Assembly (NCBI RefSeq): GCF_024171485.1 | Contig: NZ_JALJZX010000004.1 | Coordinates: 151,078 to 215,077 of the forward strand | Source: Chryseobacterium sp. HSC-36S06 | Lineage (GTDB): Bacteria > Bacteroidota > Bacteroidia > Flavobacteriales > Weeksellaceae | Length of the DNA stretch: 64,000 nt | Direction of reading: 5' to 3' | In this document: in pieces, positions 7,940-16,807 of the stretch | Layout of the letters: every line of letters begins with the position of its first letter | How positions within the stretch are numbered: position 1 is the stretch's first letter | Notes under the pieces: generated by a model | Database searches by the model: none | What the model was told of the DNA's origin: nothing | Seen by the model: only the letters and a program-made list of their open reading frames with translations | Program-made: the position numbers and the translations under genes

Positions 7940-7974
7940 CAAAGATATATAAATAATTTAGTATTATGCAATAC
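7940..7974 (-). promoter_or_regulatory. PadR-PspC promoter with overlapping dyad operator
   Basis: A perfect -7 box TATCTTTG (complement at 7940-7947) and a TTG -33 element (complement at 7969-7971) are separated by 21 bases. The short dyad GTATT-ATGC-AATAC (7961-7974) covers the -33 element, exactly where a repressor would block RNA polymerase. PadR as the binder is inferred from adjacency. Confidence 0.6.
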
Positions 7975-8091
7975 AAAGTAGTAAATATTTTAATAAAATT
8001 ACATTTTTGGTGGTTGAAATATTGATAAAAAGTCTTACAAATCAATACCATAAACGGTTCCACGATAATTTGAACATCCAATTTTAAGGCA

Positions 8092-8123
8092 AAAAAAATC
8101 CGCCTCATTACTGAGACGGATTG
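8092..8123 (-). terminator. Terminator of the 785-residue T9SS cargo gene
   Basis: Minus strand: AATCCGTCTCA, loop GTAA, TGAGGCGGATT followed by TTTTTTT. The stem has 11 pairs with one G-U. It lies 28 bases after the stop codon and is nearly identical to the terminator at 10635-10663. Confidence 0.85.
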
Positions 8124-8150
8124 ATTTTAAATTAAATTTTCGTGAAAACA

Positions 8151-10508
8151 CTACTTCTTAATTACTTTAATTGAGTTGACTGAACCATCTTCCATGTGCA
8201 ATGTCACGATATAAAGACCAGTTCTTAAATCTGAAAGGTTTAGCTGAGCTGCTGCTTTCATATTTTTCACCTGTCTTCCTGTAACATCACTTACTGAAAC
8301 AGATTTCACTCCTTTTACATCTGAAATATTTAATACATCTGTAAACGGATTTGGATAAACTGCAACTTTTGCTTTATCGACATTTGAAGTTCCCGTTGTC
8401 GCTGTATTCACCTGAATCGTGTAATCTTCAACCTGACCAAATGTAGAACCTGTTGTGACACAGGCGTTGGCAAAATTGGTGAGGTTTGGATCTGTGGCAG
8501 GCCCTCCTGAAGCGTAAAACGCAGATTTAACTCTCATTCTTGTCTGCCCCAATTTCGCATCTGCAGGTACTACAACCGAACCTGTAGCCGGAGTTCCGGT
8601 TACGCCATCCGACCCTAATACAAATATAAAGTTTGCAGGAGTTGTAAAATATTTCTCGCCAGCATCATCAAAGTCTCCATCCTGATTCCAGTCGATGAAT
8701 ACCGCAAAATAATGTCTGAAGGATGCTCCATCGGTATTCGCATTCATTGAAATTGGGTAGGGGGTGTTTGTTAACACCGTTCCTATTTTATCCAGGAAGA
8801 ACTCGTGAGCCGGTGTTCCATTTAATGCGGCGGATGTGGTATTATTAATGCCCGCAAATGTTACATTGGTTGTAGGCTCCACCGTGCTATAGGTCAAAGG
8901 TCCACAATAAGCCACTCCTACTGTTGTAAATGATATTTCGGTACATGCCGAGGCGTCACCTAAATTATTATAGGGTACCACTCTAAGATAGTAGGTGGTA
9001 TTCGGCGCTAATCCGGGCTTGTACGATGTGGAGTTAACAATTGTGCCATTTGCAAATTCGTTTCCTCCGGGTGTAGTACCGATATACACTTTGTATCCGG
9101 CTGCAAATTCTGCAGCAGCCCAGGTAATTGTTCCGTTTGCAGGGAAGTCTGCAGCACCTGCCAGCGGTAACGTAACAGTGGTACAAACCGGTGCAGATGG
9201 CGGGAGCTGAACGGATAATGTATAATCTTCAACCTGTCCGTTGGTCACATTGGCGCAGGGATTGGCTAAAGGATCAAGAAGTGCAGTTGTGGAACTGTTG
9301 AAATTGTATTTGATACGCATTCTTTTGTTCCCTAATGAAGCTCCTGCGGGCACAGTAATGTTTCCCGTTAAATTTACTGTGGCACCGGTGCCTCCTACCA
9401 AAGGTGCTGCGGTAAAATACTGTTCATCTGAATCGTTAAAATCACCATCATTATTCCAGTCTACAAAAGCGGTCATTCCAAACCTATTGGTACCTAAACC
9501 AGTTCCTGCAACCGCTAGTTGATGGGTAAGACCTTGATAAACAGTCATCACCGTAGCTGTAAAATCTTCGTACGCCGGTGCGCCGGTAGTTGCCGCAGAA
9601 GTATTGGTAACGCCATTGATAGATACAGATGATATCGGATAGGTCACCGTATTAGAAGTGATAGGCCCACAGTACCCGATCACACTGTTGGTTGTGAACG
9701 AAATTTCTGAGCAACCTGTAGCGTCTCCGTTCAGGTTCGCAGGAACTACGCTTGCATAATAAGTAGTATTGGGAGCCAAAGTAATATTGGTATTAGTTCC
9801 CGTAACCGTAGCATTATAAATATTTGAGCTTCCCGGTGATGTTCCGATGGTTACCTTATAATTTACGGCTGTAGGAACCGCATTCCATTCTAAATTGAGG
9901 TTTCCTGCAGAAATTGTGGACCCGTCTGCAGGATTCACAATGGTTGTGCAACCAGGGGTAGTTGTAACAGTCTCCTGATTAATGGAAATATCATCAACAT
10001 AGATATTACCGGTCGTTGTTCCGCTTCTTACGAACCAGGCCCCAATTCCGTAAATCTGTCCCGGCTGAATAACTCCGGAAGGAATAGCAGCATTTAAGGT
10101 GGCACAGGTGGTAAGCGCCGTAGATGACAGGACTACAGATGGTCCGAAAGTGTTGACCGTCCATTGATTGGTCGCTGCATTGAAAACAAAATATGCCAGA
10201 CTTAAGGTGCCCGTAATATTTGCTGCTTTCTTGTATCCTACACTTACGTCAATTTTCTGTCCGTTACCAGTTTGGCCAATTGTATTTAGGTCGATCATAT
10301 ACCCTGTCTGGGTCACTGATGAGCTTATTGCAAGTTGTCCGCCATTTGTGCCGTTACAGGCAGCTGTAGCTGTACGGGTGCCATTACCAAATTGCTTGTA
10401 AGTTGTGGTATTATAACCTGGGTCTTCGAAGTCGCCAGTGTAGGTATACTGGGCATTTGAGGTCATTCCGAGTGCGATTAAGCACGAGAGTAAAAATTTT
10501 TTCATCAT
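8151..10508 (-). CDS. T9SS type A sorting domain-containing secreted protein (GEVED and fibronectin III modules)
   Basis: A 785-residue exported protein. The signal peptide is MMKKFLLSCLIALGMTSNAQ. Modules in order: an N-terminal beta-sandwich ending YVDDISIN (about 22-178), a fibronectin III-like module (185-272), a first GEVED domain (275-430) with TAFVDWNNDGDFNDSDEQYF and GQVEDYTL, a second fibronectin III-like module (435-530), a second GEVED domain (533-700), and the type A C-terminal sorting domain (about 712-785) with VAVYPNPFTDVLNIS, ISDVKGVKSVSVSDVTGRQV and GLYIVTL. The sorting domain directs export across the outer membrane by the type IX system and cell-surface attachment. Ligand or activity is unknown. 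Its neighbour at 10695-12602 is a clear relative. Confidence 0.93.
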   Translation of the reverse strand: MMKKFLLSCLIALGMTSNAQYTYTGDFEDPGYNTTTYKQFGNGTRTATAACNGTNGGQLAISSSVTQTGYMIDLNTIGQTGNGQKIDVSVGYKKAANITGTLSLAYFVFNAATNQWTVNTFGPSVVLSSTALTTCATLNAAIPSGVIQPGQIYGIGAWFVRSGTTTGNIYVDDISINQETVTTTPGCTTIVNPADGSTISAGNLNLEWNAVPTAVNYKVTIGTSPGSSNIYNATVTGTNTNITLAPNTTYYASVVPANLNGDATGCSEISFTTNSVIGYCGPITSNTVTYPISSVSINGVTNTSAATTGAPAYEDFTATVMTVYQGLTHQLAVAGTGLGTNRFGMTAFVDWNNDGDFNDSDEQYFTAAPLVGGTGATVNLTGNITVPAGASLGNKRMRIKYNFNSSTTALLDPLANPCANVTNGQVEDYTLSVQLPPSAPVCTTVTLPLAGAADFPANGTITWAAAEFAAGYKVYIGTTPGGNEFANGTIVNSTSYKPGLAPNTTYYLRVVPYNNLGDASACTEISFTTVGVAYCGPLTYSTVEPTTNVTFAGINNTTSAALNGTPAHEFFLDKIGTVLTNTPYPISMNANTDGASFRHYFAVFIDWNQDGDFDDAGEKYFTTPANFIFVLGSDGVTGTPATGSVVVPADAKLGQTRMRVKSAFYASGGPATDPNLTNFANACVTTGSTFGQVEDYTIQVNTATTGTSNVDKAKVAVYPNPFTDVLNISDVKGVKSVSVSDVTGRQVKNMKAAAQLNLSDLRTGLYIVTLHMEDGSVNSIKVIKK

Positions 10509-10634
10509 TTTAATATGTTAATCTTCATCAAAATTATAAATTTATATTGAAAAATATTTTAAAATAGAAATAAAAAATAGGATTTGTTAAGATATTGAAA
10601 ATTGAGCTTCAGTTAGTGTAAGAAATTTAGAACT

Positions 10635-10663
10635 AAAAAATCCGCTTCATTGCTGAAGCGGAT
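10635..10663 (-). terminator. Terminator of the 635-residue T9SS cargo gene
   Basis: Minus strand: AATCCGCTTCA, loop GCAA, TGAAGCGGATT, then TTTTTAG. The 11-bp stem is perfect and sits about 30 bases after the stop codon. Sequence and position mirror the terminator of the neighbouring paralogue at 8092-8123. Confidence 0.85.
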
Positions 10664-10694
10664 TCATTTTTATCAAAATTATTCTGTTAGAATA

Positions 10695-12602
10695 TTATTT
10701 TTTGATTGCTTTAATTGTTTTAGAACTTCCGTCTTCCATGTTTAATGTAACCATATAAAGACCTGATTTCAATTCTGAAACATTAAGTTCAGCAGCCGGT
10801 TTCATCGTTTTAACCAATCTACCTGCAACATCAGTGATTGAAACAGATTTCACTCCTTTTACATCAGAAATTTTCAATACATCGCTGAATGGGTTAGGAT
10901 ATACAGAAACGTTGGTTTTAATGTTATCCGATACTGCCAGTGTACCAGCTGGTACAACCTCAATTGTGTAATCCTCAACTTGACCAAAAGAAGATCCGGT
11001 GGTGACACAAGCATCTGCAAAGTTAGTAAGAGTAGTTCCTACCGCAGGACCTGTCGTTGAGTAGAAGGCAGACTTAATTCTCATTCGGGTTGTTCCAAGT
11101 GGAGCATCTCCAGGTACAGCAATAGCTCCTGTTACATGGTTATTGGTTGTTGTTCCATTAGAATTTAAAATGAATACGAATTTATCAGTAGTGGTAAAAT
11201 ATTTTTCGTTTGCATCATTGAAATCTCCATCTTGATTCCAGTCGATAAATACAGCGAAGAAATGTCTGAAATTTCCACCGGTATTTGCATTTAATGTGAT
11301 CGTAGAAGTGTTACCTTTTTCAACTTTAAATACTTTACTCAAGAACATCTCATGTGCAGGAGCACCCGTTGCAGGAGAAGTTTGTGCGGTATTATGAGTT
11401 AAATTTACATAGGTAGTAGCCTCAACAGTTCCGTATGTTAGCGGACCACAATAATCATCAACAGTAGTAAATGAATTTACTGCACAGCCTGTAGCGCTTC
11501 CGTCGGCATTTTTAGGAACAATACTCCAGTAGTACGTAGTATTTTTAACCAATCCCGTGATATTAATTGTTAGAGCGGTTGTAGTACCCAAATTAACTAA
11601 TGTAGTTGGAGAATTCCCTAAATAAATATCGTAACCTGTAGGAGCTCCGCCTGTAGCAGGTGCAGTCCAAGTAAGTTTTGTAGGATAAGCTACATTCACA
11701 GCACCATTAAGCGGAGCGGTTAAAGTTGCACAACCTGGAGGATTTGCAGCTTTTGTGGTGAATGAAAACTCCGAACAACCGGTAGCCTCTCCAATGCTGT
11801 TTTTTGAAACTACTCTCCAATAGTAAGTTGTTGATGAAGTTAATCCTGCCGCAACAGTGCTTGTAGTAGTTACGTTTCTAAGAAGCGTAGTAGGATTTGG
11901 GGAGGTTCCCATATAAACGTCATAACTGTCAGGAGTAGCACCCGTTGTTGGTGCCGTCCATGTTAATGTGGCACTTACTGCAACGCCTGTCGCTGCATTT
12001 GCAGGTAAAGTAAGTGTAGGACATAGCGGGGCCACAGTATCTGGGGATTTTACTACAACATCATCAATTGATATAAAATCCATGTCCGTAGAATCATGGT
12101 GTCTGAAAGCTAAATATACAGTTTGCCCGGCAAAGCTTGTTAAATCCAGAGTTCTCGAATACTGAGTTCCCAGATTGGCGGGATCATCATAAGTTTCTGA
12201 GAATTTAACAGGAGACGCCTCTAAAGAAGCTAAATCGCTGGTTGTTGCAACATAAACTGAATAATGTTCCTGATCCCATGCTGCTGCAGCTGCCATAACC
12301 TTCCAGTTAAGCATTACCTGCTTTCCAGTTGCTGTGGATAAATCAATTGCAGGGGAAACAATCCAGTTGTTTGGAAAAAGCGGATCAGTTTGCCATGACC
12401 TGGAAATCAATGATATGGGCGTAACTGGCACACCAGATGCATTAGTTATTTTGAAGATATCACCCCATTGTATCCCATCGTTATCGACATCATAGCGAGT
12501 CCAATCTGAAACATTCTCATCATTAAAGTTGTCTGAAAAATAGGTTTGCGCACTTGCGCCGATTCCCAATGCTAAGAAGCACGATAGTAAAATTTTCTTC
12601 AT
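10695..12602 (-). CDS. T9SS type A sorting domain-containing secreted protein (choice-of-anchor J, fibronectin III, GEVED)
   Basis: A 635-residue exported protein with signal peptide MKKILLSCFLALGIGASAQ. Modules in order: a choice-of-anchor J / MAM-like beta-sandwich (about 20-188, from YFSDNFNDENVSDWTRYDVD to FISIDDVVV), two fibronectin III-like modules (190-285 and 288-378) that repeat WTAPTTGATPDSYDVYMGTS and WTAPATGGAPTGYDIYLGNS, one GEVED domain (380-555) with FAVFIDWNQDGDFNDANEKYF, and the type A sorting domain (about 565-635) with VSVYPNPFSDVLKISDVKG. Its last 70 residues and GEVED domain closely match the neighbour, so the pair probably arose by duplication and module shuffling. A TAGTTTTG -7 box lies at the complement of 12628-12635. 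Function beyond surface display is unknown. Confidence 0.93.
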   Translation of the reverse strand: MKKILLSCFLALGIGASAQTYFSDNFNDENVSDWTRYDVDNDGIQWGDIFKITNASGVPVTPISLISRSWQTDPLFPNNWIVSPAIDLSTATGKQVMLNWKVMAAAAAWDQEHYSVYVATTSDLASLEASPVKFSETYDDPANLGTQYSRTLDLTSFAGQTVYLAFRHHDSTDMDFISIDDVVVKSPDTVAPLCPTLTLPANAATGVAVSATLTWTAPTTGATPDSYDVYMGTSPNPTTLLRNVTTTSTVAAGLTSSTTYYWRVVSKNSIGEATGCSEFSFTTKAANPPGCATLTAPLNGAVNVAYPTKLTWTAPATGGAPTGYDIYLGNSPTTLVNLGTTTALTINITGLVKNTTYYWSIVPKNADGSATGCAVNSFTTVDDYCGPLTYGTVEATTYVNLTHNTAQTSPATGAPAHEMFLSKVFKVEKGNTSTITLNANTGGNFRHFFAVFIDWNQDGDFNDANEKYFTTTDKFVFILNSNGTTTNNHVTGAIAVPGDAPLGTTRMRIKSAFYSTTGPAVGTTLTNFADACVTTGSSFGQVEDYTIEVVPAGTLAVSDNIKTNVSVYPNPFSDVLKISDVKGVKSVSITDVAGRLVKTMKPAAELNVSELKSGLYMVTLNMEDGSSKTIKAIKK

Positions 12603-12778
12603 AAATTTTTAAATTTGTTAATTAGGCCAAAACTAAACAATTAATTTTAATAAAGCCTAGATTCTTTTAGAAATATTTAACAAAATTTTAAATGACTTAC
12701 GAATTGGATAATTTTAGTATTTCTCTTCATTTAATCATTTACAAGCTGTTCTAAAACACTCTATTACTTTTTTGCTCA

Positions 12779-13057
12779 TCACCCGGGTTTCTGCCCTCGT
12801 AATTTAGAATTCTCATTTTTAAGGACTTCCATCTTATCGTGGAGGTAATTAATGATTTCTAAGCCTGGTAAATTAACTTCAAGATCGTAATATAAATTGG
12901 TCAATCTTTCGAAAACATGAAGTTCATCATAGCTTAGGTACGTAATATTGTTTACGGTCTCTGTTTTTAGCAAACCGGATTCCTGCAGGGCATCGAAAAA
13001 TGTAATTTCCACCTGGTAAATTCTTACGAGTTCCTCCCGTGATATTCTTTCCGTCAT
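12779..13057 (-). CDS. cbpM: CbpM-like chaperone modulator
   Basis: A 92-residue MerR-like helix-turn-helix protein. It starts [20 protein letters not shown] and carries the central [22 protein letters not shown] and the closing helical [20 protein letters not shown] (both in part). CbpM binds the J-domain of CbpA and blocks its co-chaperone activity. The start codon overlaps the stop of the preceding cbpA by four bases (ATGA), so the two are translationally coupled. This matches the cbpA-cbpM order known from other bacteria. Confidence 0.88.
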   Translation of the reverse strand: MTERISREELVRIYQVEITFFDALQESGLLKTETVNNITYLSYDELHVFERLTNLYYDLEVNLPGLEIINYLHDKMEVLKNENSKLRGQKPG

Positions 13058-13974
13058 GACTGTAAATCTTTAAGCTGTTGAAACAATTCTTTTTCTCTGG
13101 ATGATAGTTTTGTCGGGAGTTTCACCTGATACGTCAATACCAGATCTCCGAATTCGCCCTCTTTTTTGTAAACCGGAAATCCCTTTCCTTTCAAACGTAC
13201 TTTGATTCCGCTCTGCGTTTCAGGTTTTACCTTTAATTTAACACTTCCGTCCAAGGTTTTTACATTAACCTCTCCGCCCAAAATTGCGGTGTATAAATCA
13301 ATAGTAATATCGGCGCTTAAATTATCACCGTTTCTTTTAAAATGAGGGTCTTCCGCGATATTGAAAGTGATATAAAGATCACCGTCGGGTCCGCCATTGT
13401 ACCCCGGATTCCCATGACCTTTGAGTTTGATTTTCTGACCATCGGCAACTCCCGCAGGAATGGTTAATCTCACCTTTTTTCCATTGATATCGAAAGTCTG
13501 CTGATGGGTTTTAGCGGCATCCCGAAGATGAAGATTCAATTCCGCTGAAATATCCTGACCTTTAAATTTTCCCGATGCACTGCCACGGGAACTTCTGCCG
13601 AAACCGCCTCCTGCCCCGCCGCCAAACATACTCTGGAAAAAGTCTGAAAAATCTGCGCCTTCACCGAAATCTGCGCCTGAAAAGCCGCCATAACTCTGAT
13701 TTTGTTGCGAATGCTGTTGTTGCTGCCTTGCCTTTTCATATTCTTCGCCATGTTTCCAGTGTTCACCGTACTTGTCGTACTTTTCACGGTTTTCCGGATG
13801 ACTCAGCACCTCATTGGCTTCATTTATTTCCTTGAATTTCCGTTCAGCTTCCTTATCGCCGGGATTTACATCCGGATGATACTTTCTGGCGAGTTTTCGG
13901 TACGCTTTTTTCACGTCGTCGGCAGACGCTTTCTTATCAATCCCCAAAATCTTATAATAATCTATATAAGCCAT
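13054..13974 (-). CDS. cbpA: CbpA-type DnaJ-like co-chaperone
   Basis: A 306-residue Hsp40. The J-domain (1-68) has [20 protein letters not shown] and the HPD triad in [11 protein letters not shown] Gly/Gln-rich linker (about 75-135) follows, then the DnaJ C-terminal peptide-binding domains (about 140-300). The zinc finger of DnaJ is absent, so it belongs to the CbpA class (type II), which delivers substrates to DnaK. It is first in the operon and overlaps cbpM by four bases. The gene diverges from the TonB receptor at 14070. Confidence 0.92.
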   Translation of the reverse strand: MAYIDYYKILGIDKKASADDVKKAYRKLARKYHPDVNPGDKEAERKFKEINEANEVLSHPENREKYDKYGEHWKHGEEYEKARQQQQHSQQNQSYGGFSGADFGEGADFSDFFQSMFGGGAGGGFGRSSRGSASGKFKGQDISAELNLHLRDAAKTHQQTFDINGKKVRLTIPAGVADGQKIKLKGHGNPGYNGGPDGDLYITFNIAEDPHFKRNGDNLSADITIDLYTAILGGEVNVKTLDGSVKLKVKPETQSGIKVRLKGKGFPVYKKEGEFGDLVLTYQVKLPTKLSSREKELFQQLKDLQS

Positions 13975-14069
13975 TTTTATGATTTATTCAAATTTAAGAA
14001 AATTCCATGTTGTATTGTTTTAAAGGACTGTTAAACTTTAATGCGAATTCTCTATTTTAGCAAAAATTT

Positions 14070-16121
14070 ATGTGCTTGCATATCAAAGCTTTTCATCTTG
14101 TTTTCCTGCTTGCTTCGGTGGTGGTTTTTTGCCAGCAACAGGATTCTGCATCCTTAATCTCAGAGGTTCAGATTGACGCATTCAAAAAGCAGGGTAAACT
14201 CATTACTTCCACAAAATCGGTATCCCTTTCCGGAAGTAATTTCCTGGGCCAGAACGCACCGGACCGTTTACTGGAATCCGTAAACCTACTTCCCGGAAGC
14301 AAGATGGAAGAACGGTCACCCGGATCCTACAGATTTTCGGTTCGCGGAAGCACTTTAAGGTCTCCTTTTGGGGTTAGAAATGTAAAAGTATATCTTGATG
14401 ATTTTGCACTTACTGACGCATCCGGAAATACCTATTTAAATAGTCTGGATCCCGAAATTATAGGTTCTGTTGAAATTTTCAAAGGTCCGGAAAGCGGAGA
14501 TTTCGGAGCCCAAACCGGTGGCACAGCCTTACTGAAAACAAAAAATACAGCCGAAAAAAAATTCGGAATTTCAGGTGGAAGTTTTAATCACTTCAAAGGT
14601 AAAATACATGCAGCAGAACATTTAAGAAATCATTTCCTTCAGATCTATACAAGCTATGAAACCACCAATTCGTATCGCGAACAAGCCGCAGTTCAAAGGA
14701 AGTTCGCATTCATAAAAGACAGCTATCATTATGGTGAAAACAACCAGCTTCACGCGCTCCTTCTTCTGTCGGATTTGCATTATGAAACTCCTGGCGGATT
14801 AACACTTCCGCAGATGCAGGAAAATCCCAGACAGGCAAGGCCAAAAACTGCCGCGCTTCCGGGAGCTGCAGAACAGCAGGCCGGAATTTATAACAAAATG
14901 ATTTTTGCCGGACTCTCGAATCTTTTCAGTTTTAATGAAAATTTCAGTCATTTTATTGCGGTTCAGGGTAACTACAACGACTTTCGGAATCCGTTCATTA
15001 CGAATTACGAGAAAAGATTTGAAAATAATTTTGCCGTCCGTACCCATTTAAATTTTGCCAAAAATCTTCAGAATTCCGCTTATGAAACGCGTTTGGGTTT
15101 TGAAGGCGCGGTTGCAAAAGGAATCATCAGAAACTTCGACAATAATTTTGGAACGCCGACAGATCCTCAGAATTTTGATGACATCTCCACAGAAAGCGGA
15201 ATTATTTTCCTTTCCCAAAAAGCGGAATTCAACAGAAAACTAACAATTGATCTGGCGGCAAGCCTTAATTACATGACTTACCGCTGGGAAAGCATTTATC
15301 CAAATGCAGAATCAGGACATAAAAAATTTGAGAATTCGTTTTTACCCAATTTGGGAGTTTCGTATCTCTTAGGAAAAGGTTTTTCGCTTCGCGCAAAAAT
15401 CGCAAAAGGGAACTCGGCGCCAACTACTGAAGAAATCCGTTCCTCTGCACAGGAAATCAACATCAATCTGAGTCCGGAATCTGGCTGGAACAAAGAAATC
15501 GGAATCAGAAAACAGTGGGGAAATTTACTTTTCACAGAACTGAGTTTTTTTGATTTCCGTCTGAAAGATGCCATTGTAAGGAAGGAAAACGAAAACGGCC
15601 AGGAATATTTTGTCAATGCCGGCGGCACCTCGCAGAAAGGATTCGAATTTGTTGTGGAAAGCAGAAAACTCTACATCAATTCACCAATGCTTAAAAATAT
15701 AAAGTTTTACTTCGCAGGAAATTTTTACGATTTTAGCTTCAGGAATTACCTCAAAAACAATGATGATTTCTCAGGAAACAAGCTCACGGGTGTTCCGTCA
15801 ACCTCAGTGCAAAGTCTCATTAATTTTGAATTATTCAATGATTTCAAAATTGATCTGAGCCATTTTTACACGTCGGAAATCCCGCTGAACGATGCTAATT
15901 CTGTTGTCGCGAAACCGTCTCTTGTTGGTAATATTTCTTTGAGTTATCCTTTAAAGTTAAGTGTTTTTAAAACCGATTTAAAACTGAGTGTACAGAATAT
16001 TTACGATACTGCGTACAGTTTGGGTTACGATATTAACGCATTCGGAAACCGGTATTACAACCCTGCAGCAGGCAGAAACTATATGCTGAGTCTGAATTTC
16101 AATTTAAAAAAACAGCCATGA
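14070..16121 (+). CDS. TonB-dependent outer membrane receptor
   Basis: A 683-residue receptor. The first 21 residues are a signal peptide ending FCQQQ. The plug domain follows (about 30-155) with NAPDRLLESVNLLPGSKMEE, the RFSVRGS motif, VKVYLDDFALTDASG and EIFKGPESGDFGAQTGG; the rest is the 22-strand barrel, ending in aromatic NYMLSLNFNL. It lacks the N-terminal carboxypeptidase-like domain of SusC types, and is of the size of siderophore or metal receptors. A substrate cannot be read from the sequence. The stop overlaps the start of the next lipoprotein gene by four bases, so the two are coupled. Confidence 0.92.
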   Translation: MCLHIKAFHLVFLLASVVVFCQQQDSASLISEVQIDAFKKQGKLITSTKSVSLSGSNFLGQNAPDRLLESVNLLPGSKMEERSPGSYRFSVRGSTLRSPFGVRNVKVYLDDFALTDASGNTYLNSLDPEIIGSVEIFKGPESGDFGAQTGGTALLKTKNTAEKKFGISGGSFNHFKGKIHAAEHLRNHFLQIYTSYETTNSYREQAAVQRKFAFIKDSYHYGENNQLHALLLLSDLHYETPGGLTLPQMQENPRQARPKTAALPGAAEQQAGIYNKMIFAGLSNLFSFNENFSHFIAVQGNYNDFRNPFITNYEKRFENNFAVRTHLNFAKNLQNSAYETRLGFEGAVAKGIIRNFDNNFGTPTDPQNFDDISTESGIIFLSQKAEFNRKLTIDLAASLNYMTYRWESIYPNAESGHKKFENSFLPNLGVSYLLGKGFSLRAKIAKGNSAPTTEEIRSSAQEININLSPESGWNKEIGIRKQWGNLLFTELSFFDFRLKDAIVRKENENGQEYFVNAGGTSQKGFEFVVESRKLYINSPMLKNIKFYFAGNFYDFSFRNYLKNNDDFSGNKLTGVPSTSVQSLINFELFNDFKIDLSHFYTSEIPLNDANSVVAKPSLVGNISLSYPLKLSVFKTDLKLSVQNIYDTAYSLGYDINAFGNRYYNPAAGRNYMLSLNFNLKKQP

Positions 16122-16762
16122 AAAACCTTATCTCCCTCTCTTTAATCATAGCTGTAACAGGCTGCAGCAAAGATAATAAGATTTCGGTTTCCGTTCAGAA
16201 AAACAACACGGAAACCGCTAAAAAAAATTCAATCCCAAAAATTCCGGAACCGGTAAAGCTGAGCAAAAATGAGCTCCTGATAAACCTTAACACTGAAATT
16301 GTCGCTTCTTTAAAATCGAAAGATTACGAGCGTTTTTCCGAGTTTATTCATCCTCAAAATGGAATACATTTCTCAATGTACGCCTTTGTGCAACCTGAAA
16401 AGAACAAACATTTTACCCGGGAAGATTTCATCAAATATATTTCAATGCAAACGAGATTTACCTGGGGAGAAAAAGACGGAACCGGTGATCTGCTCATAAT
16501 TTCGCTTAAAGACTATCTTGAAAAATGGGTTTACAAACGAGATTTCACTAAATCGGAGTTTCATCTGAACGAATTCAAAGGCACTGGAAACTCACTGAAC
16601 AACCTGAAAGAGATGTACCCCAGCCTTGACTTTACCGAAAATTATATTCCCGGATCGGAAAAATACGGCGGCATGGACTGGAACTCTCTGCGCTTTGTAT
16701 TTGAGGAATTTCAGGGTGAATATTATATCGTGGCGGTGATCAACGACGAATGGACGGCATAA
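16118..16762 (+). CDS. Uncharacterised lipoprotein coupled to the TonB receptor
   Basis: A 214-residue protein with a lipoprotein signal (MKNLISLSLIIAVTGCSKDN, Cys16 as lipidation site). After a Lys/Asn-rich linker, the mature part (about 50-214) has alternating helix and strand segments, with LSKNELLINLNTEIVASLKS, FSEFIHPQNGIHFSMYAF and WNSLRFVFEEFQGEYYIVAV. This looks like an NTF2-like or DUF4019-type small fold, but I cannot assign a family. The ATGA overlap with the receptor stop codon suggests a shared role in uptake, for example holding the substrate or a partner at the inner face of the outer membrane. That role is inference. Confidence 0.8.
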   Translation: MKNLISLSLIIAVTGCSKDNKISVSVQKNNTETAKKNSIPKIPEPVKLSKNELLINLNTEIVASLKSKDYERFSEFIHPQNGIHFSMYAFVQPEKNKHFTREDFIKYISMQTRFTWGEKDGTGDLLIISLKDYLEKWVYKRDFTKSEFHLNEFKGTGNSLNNLKEMYPSLDFTENYIPGSEKYGGMDWNSLRFVFEEFQGEYYIVAVINDEWTA

Positions 16763-16807
16763 TCCGTTTAAAAAATTTTACCTTTATCTTTACTTAAATT
16801 TGAAAAC

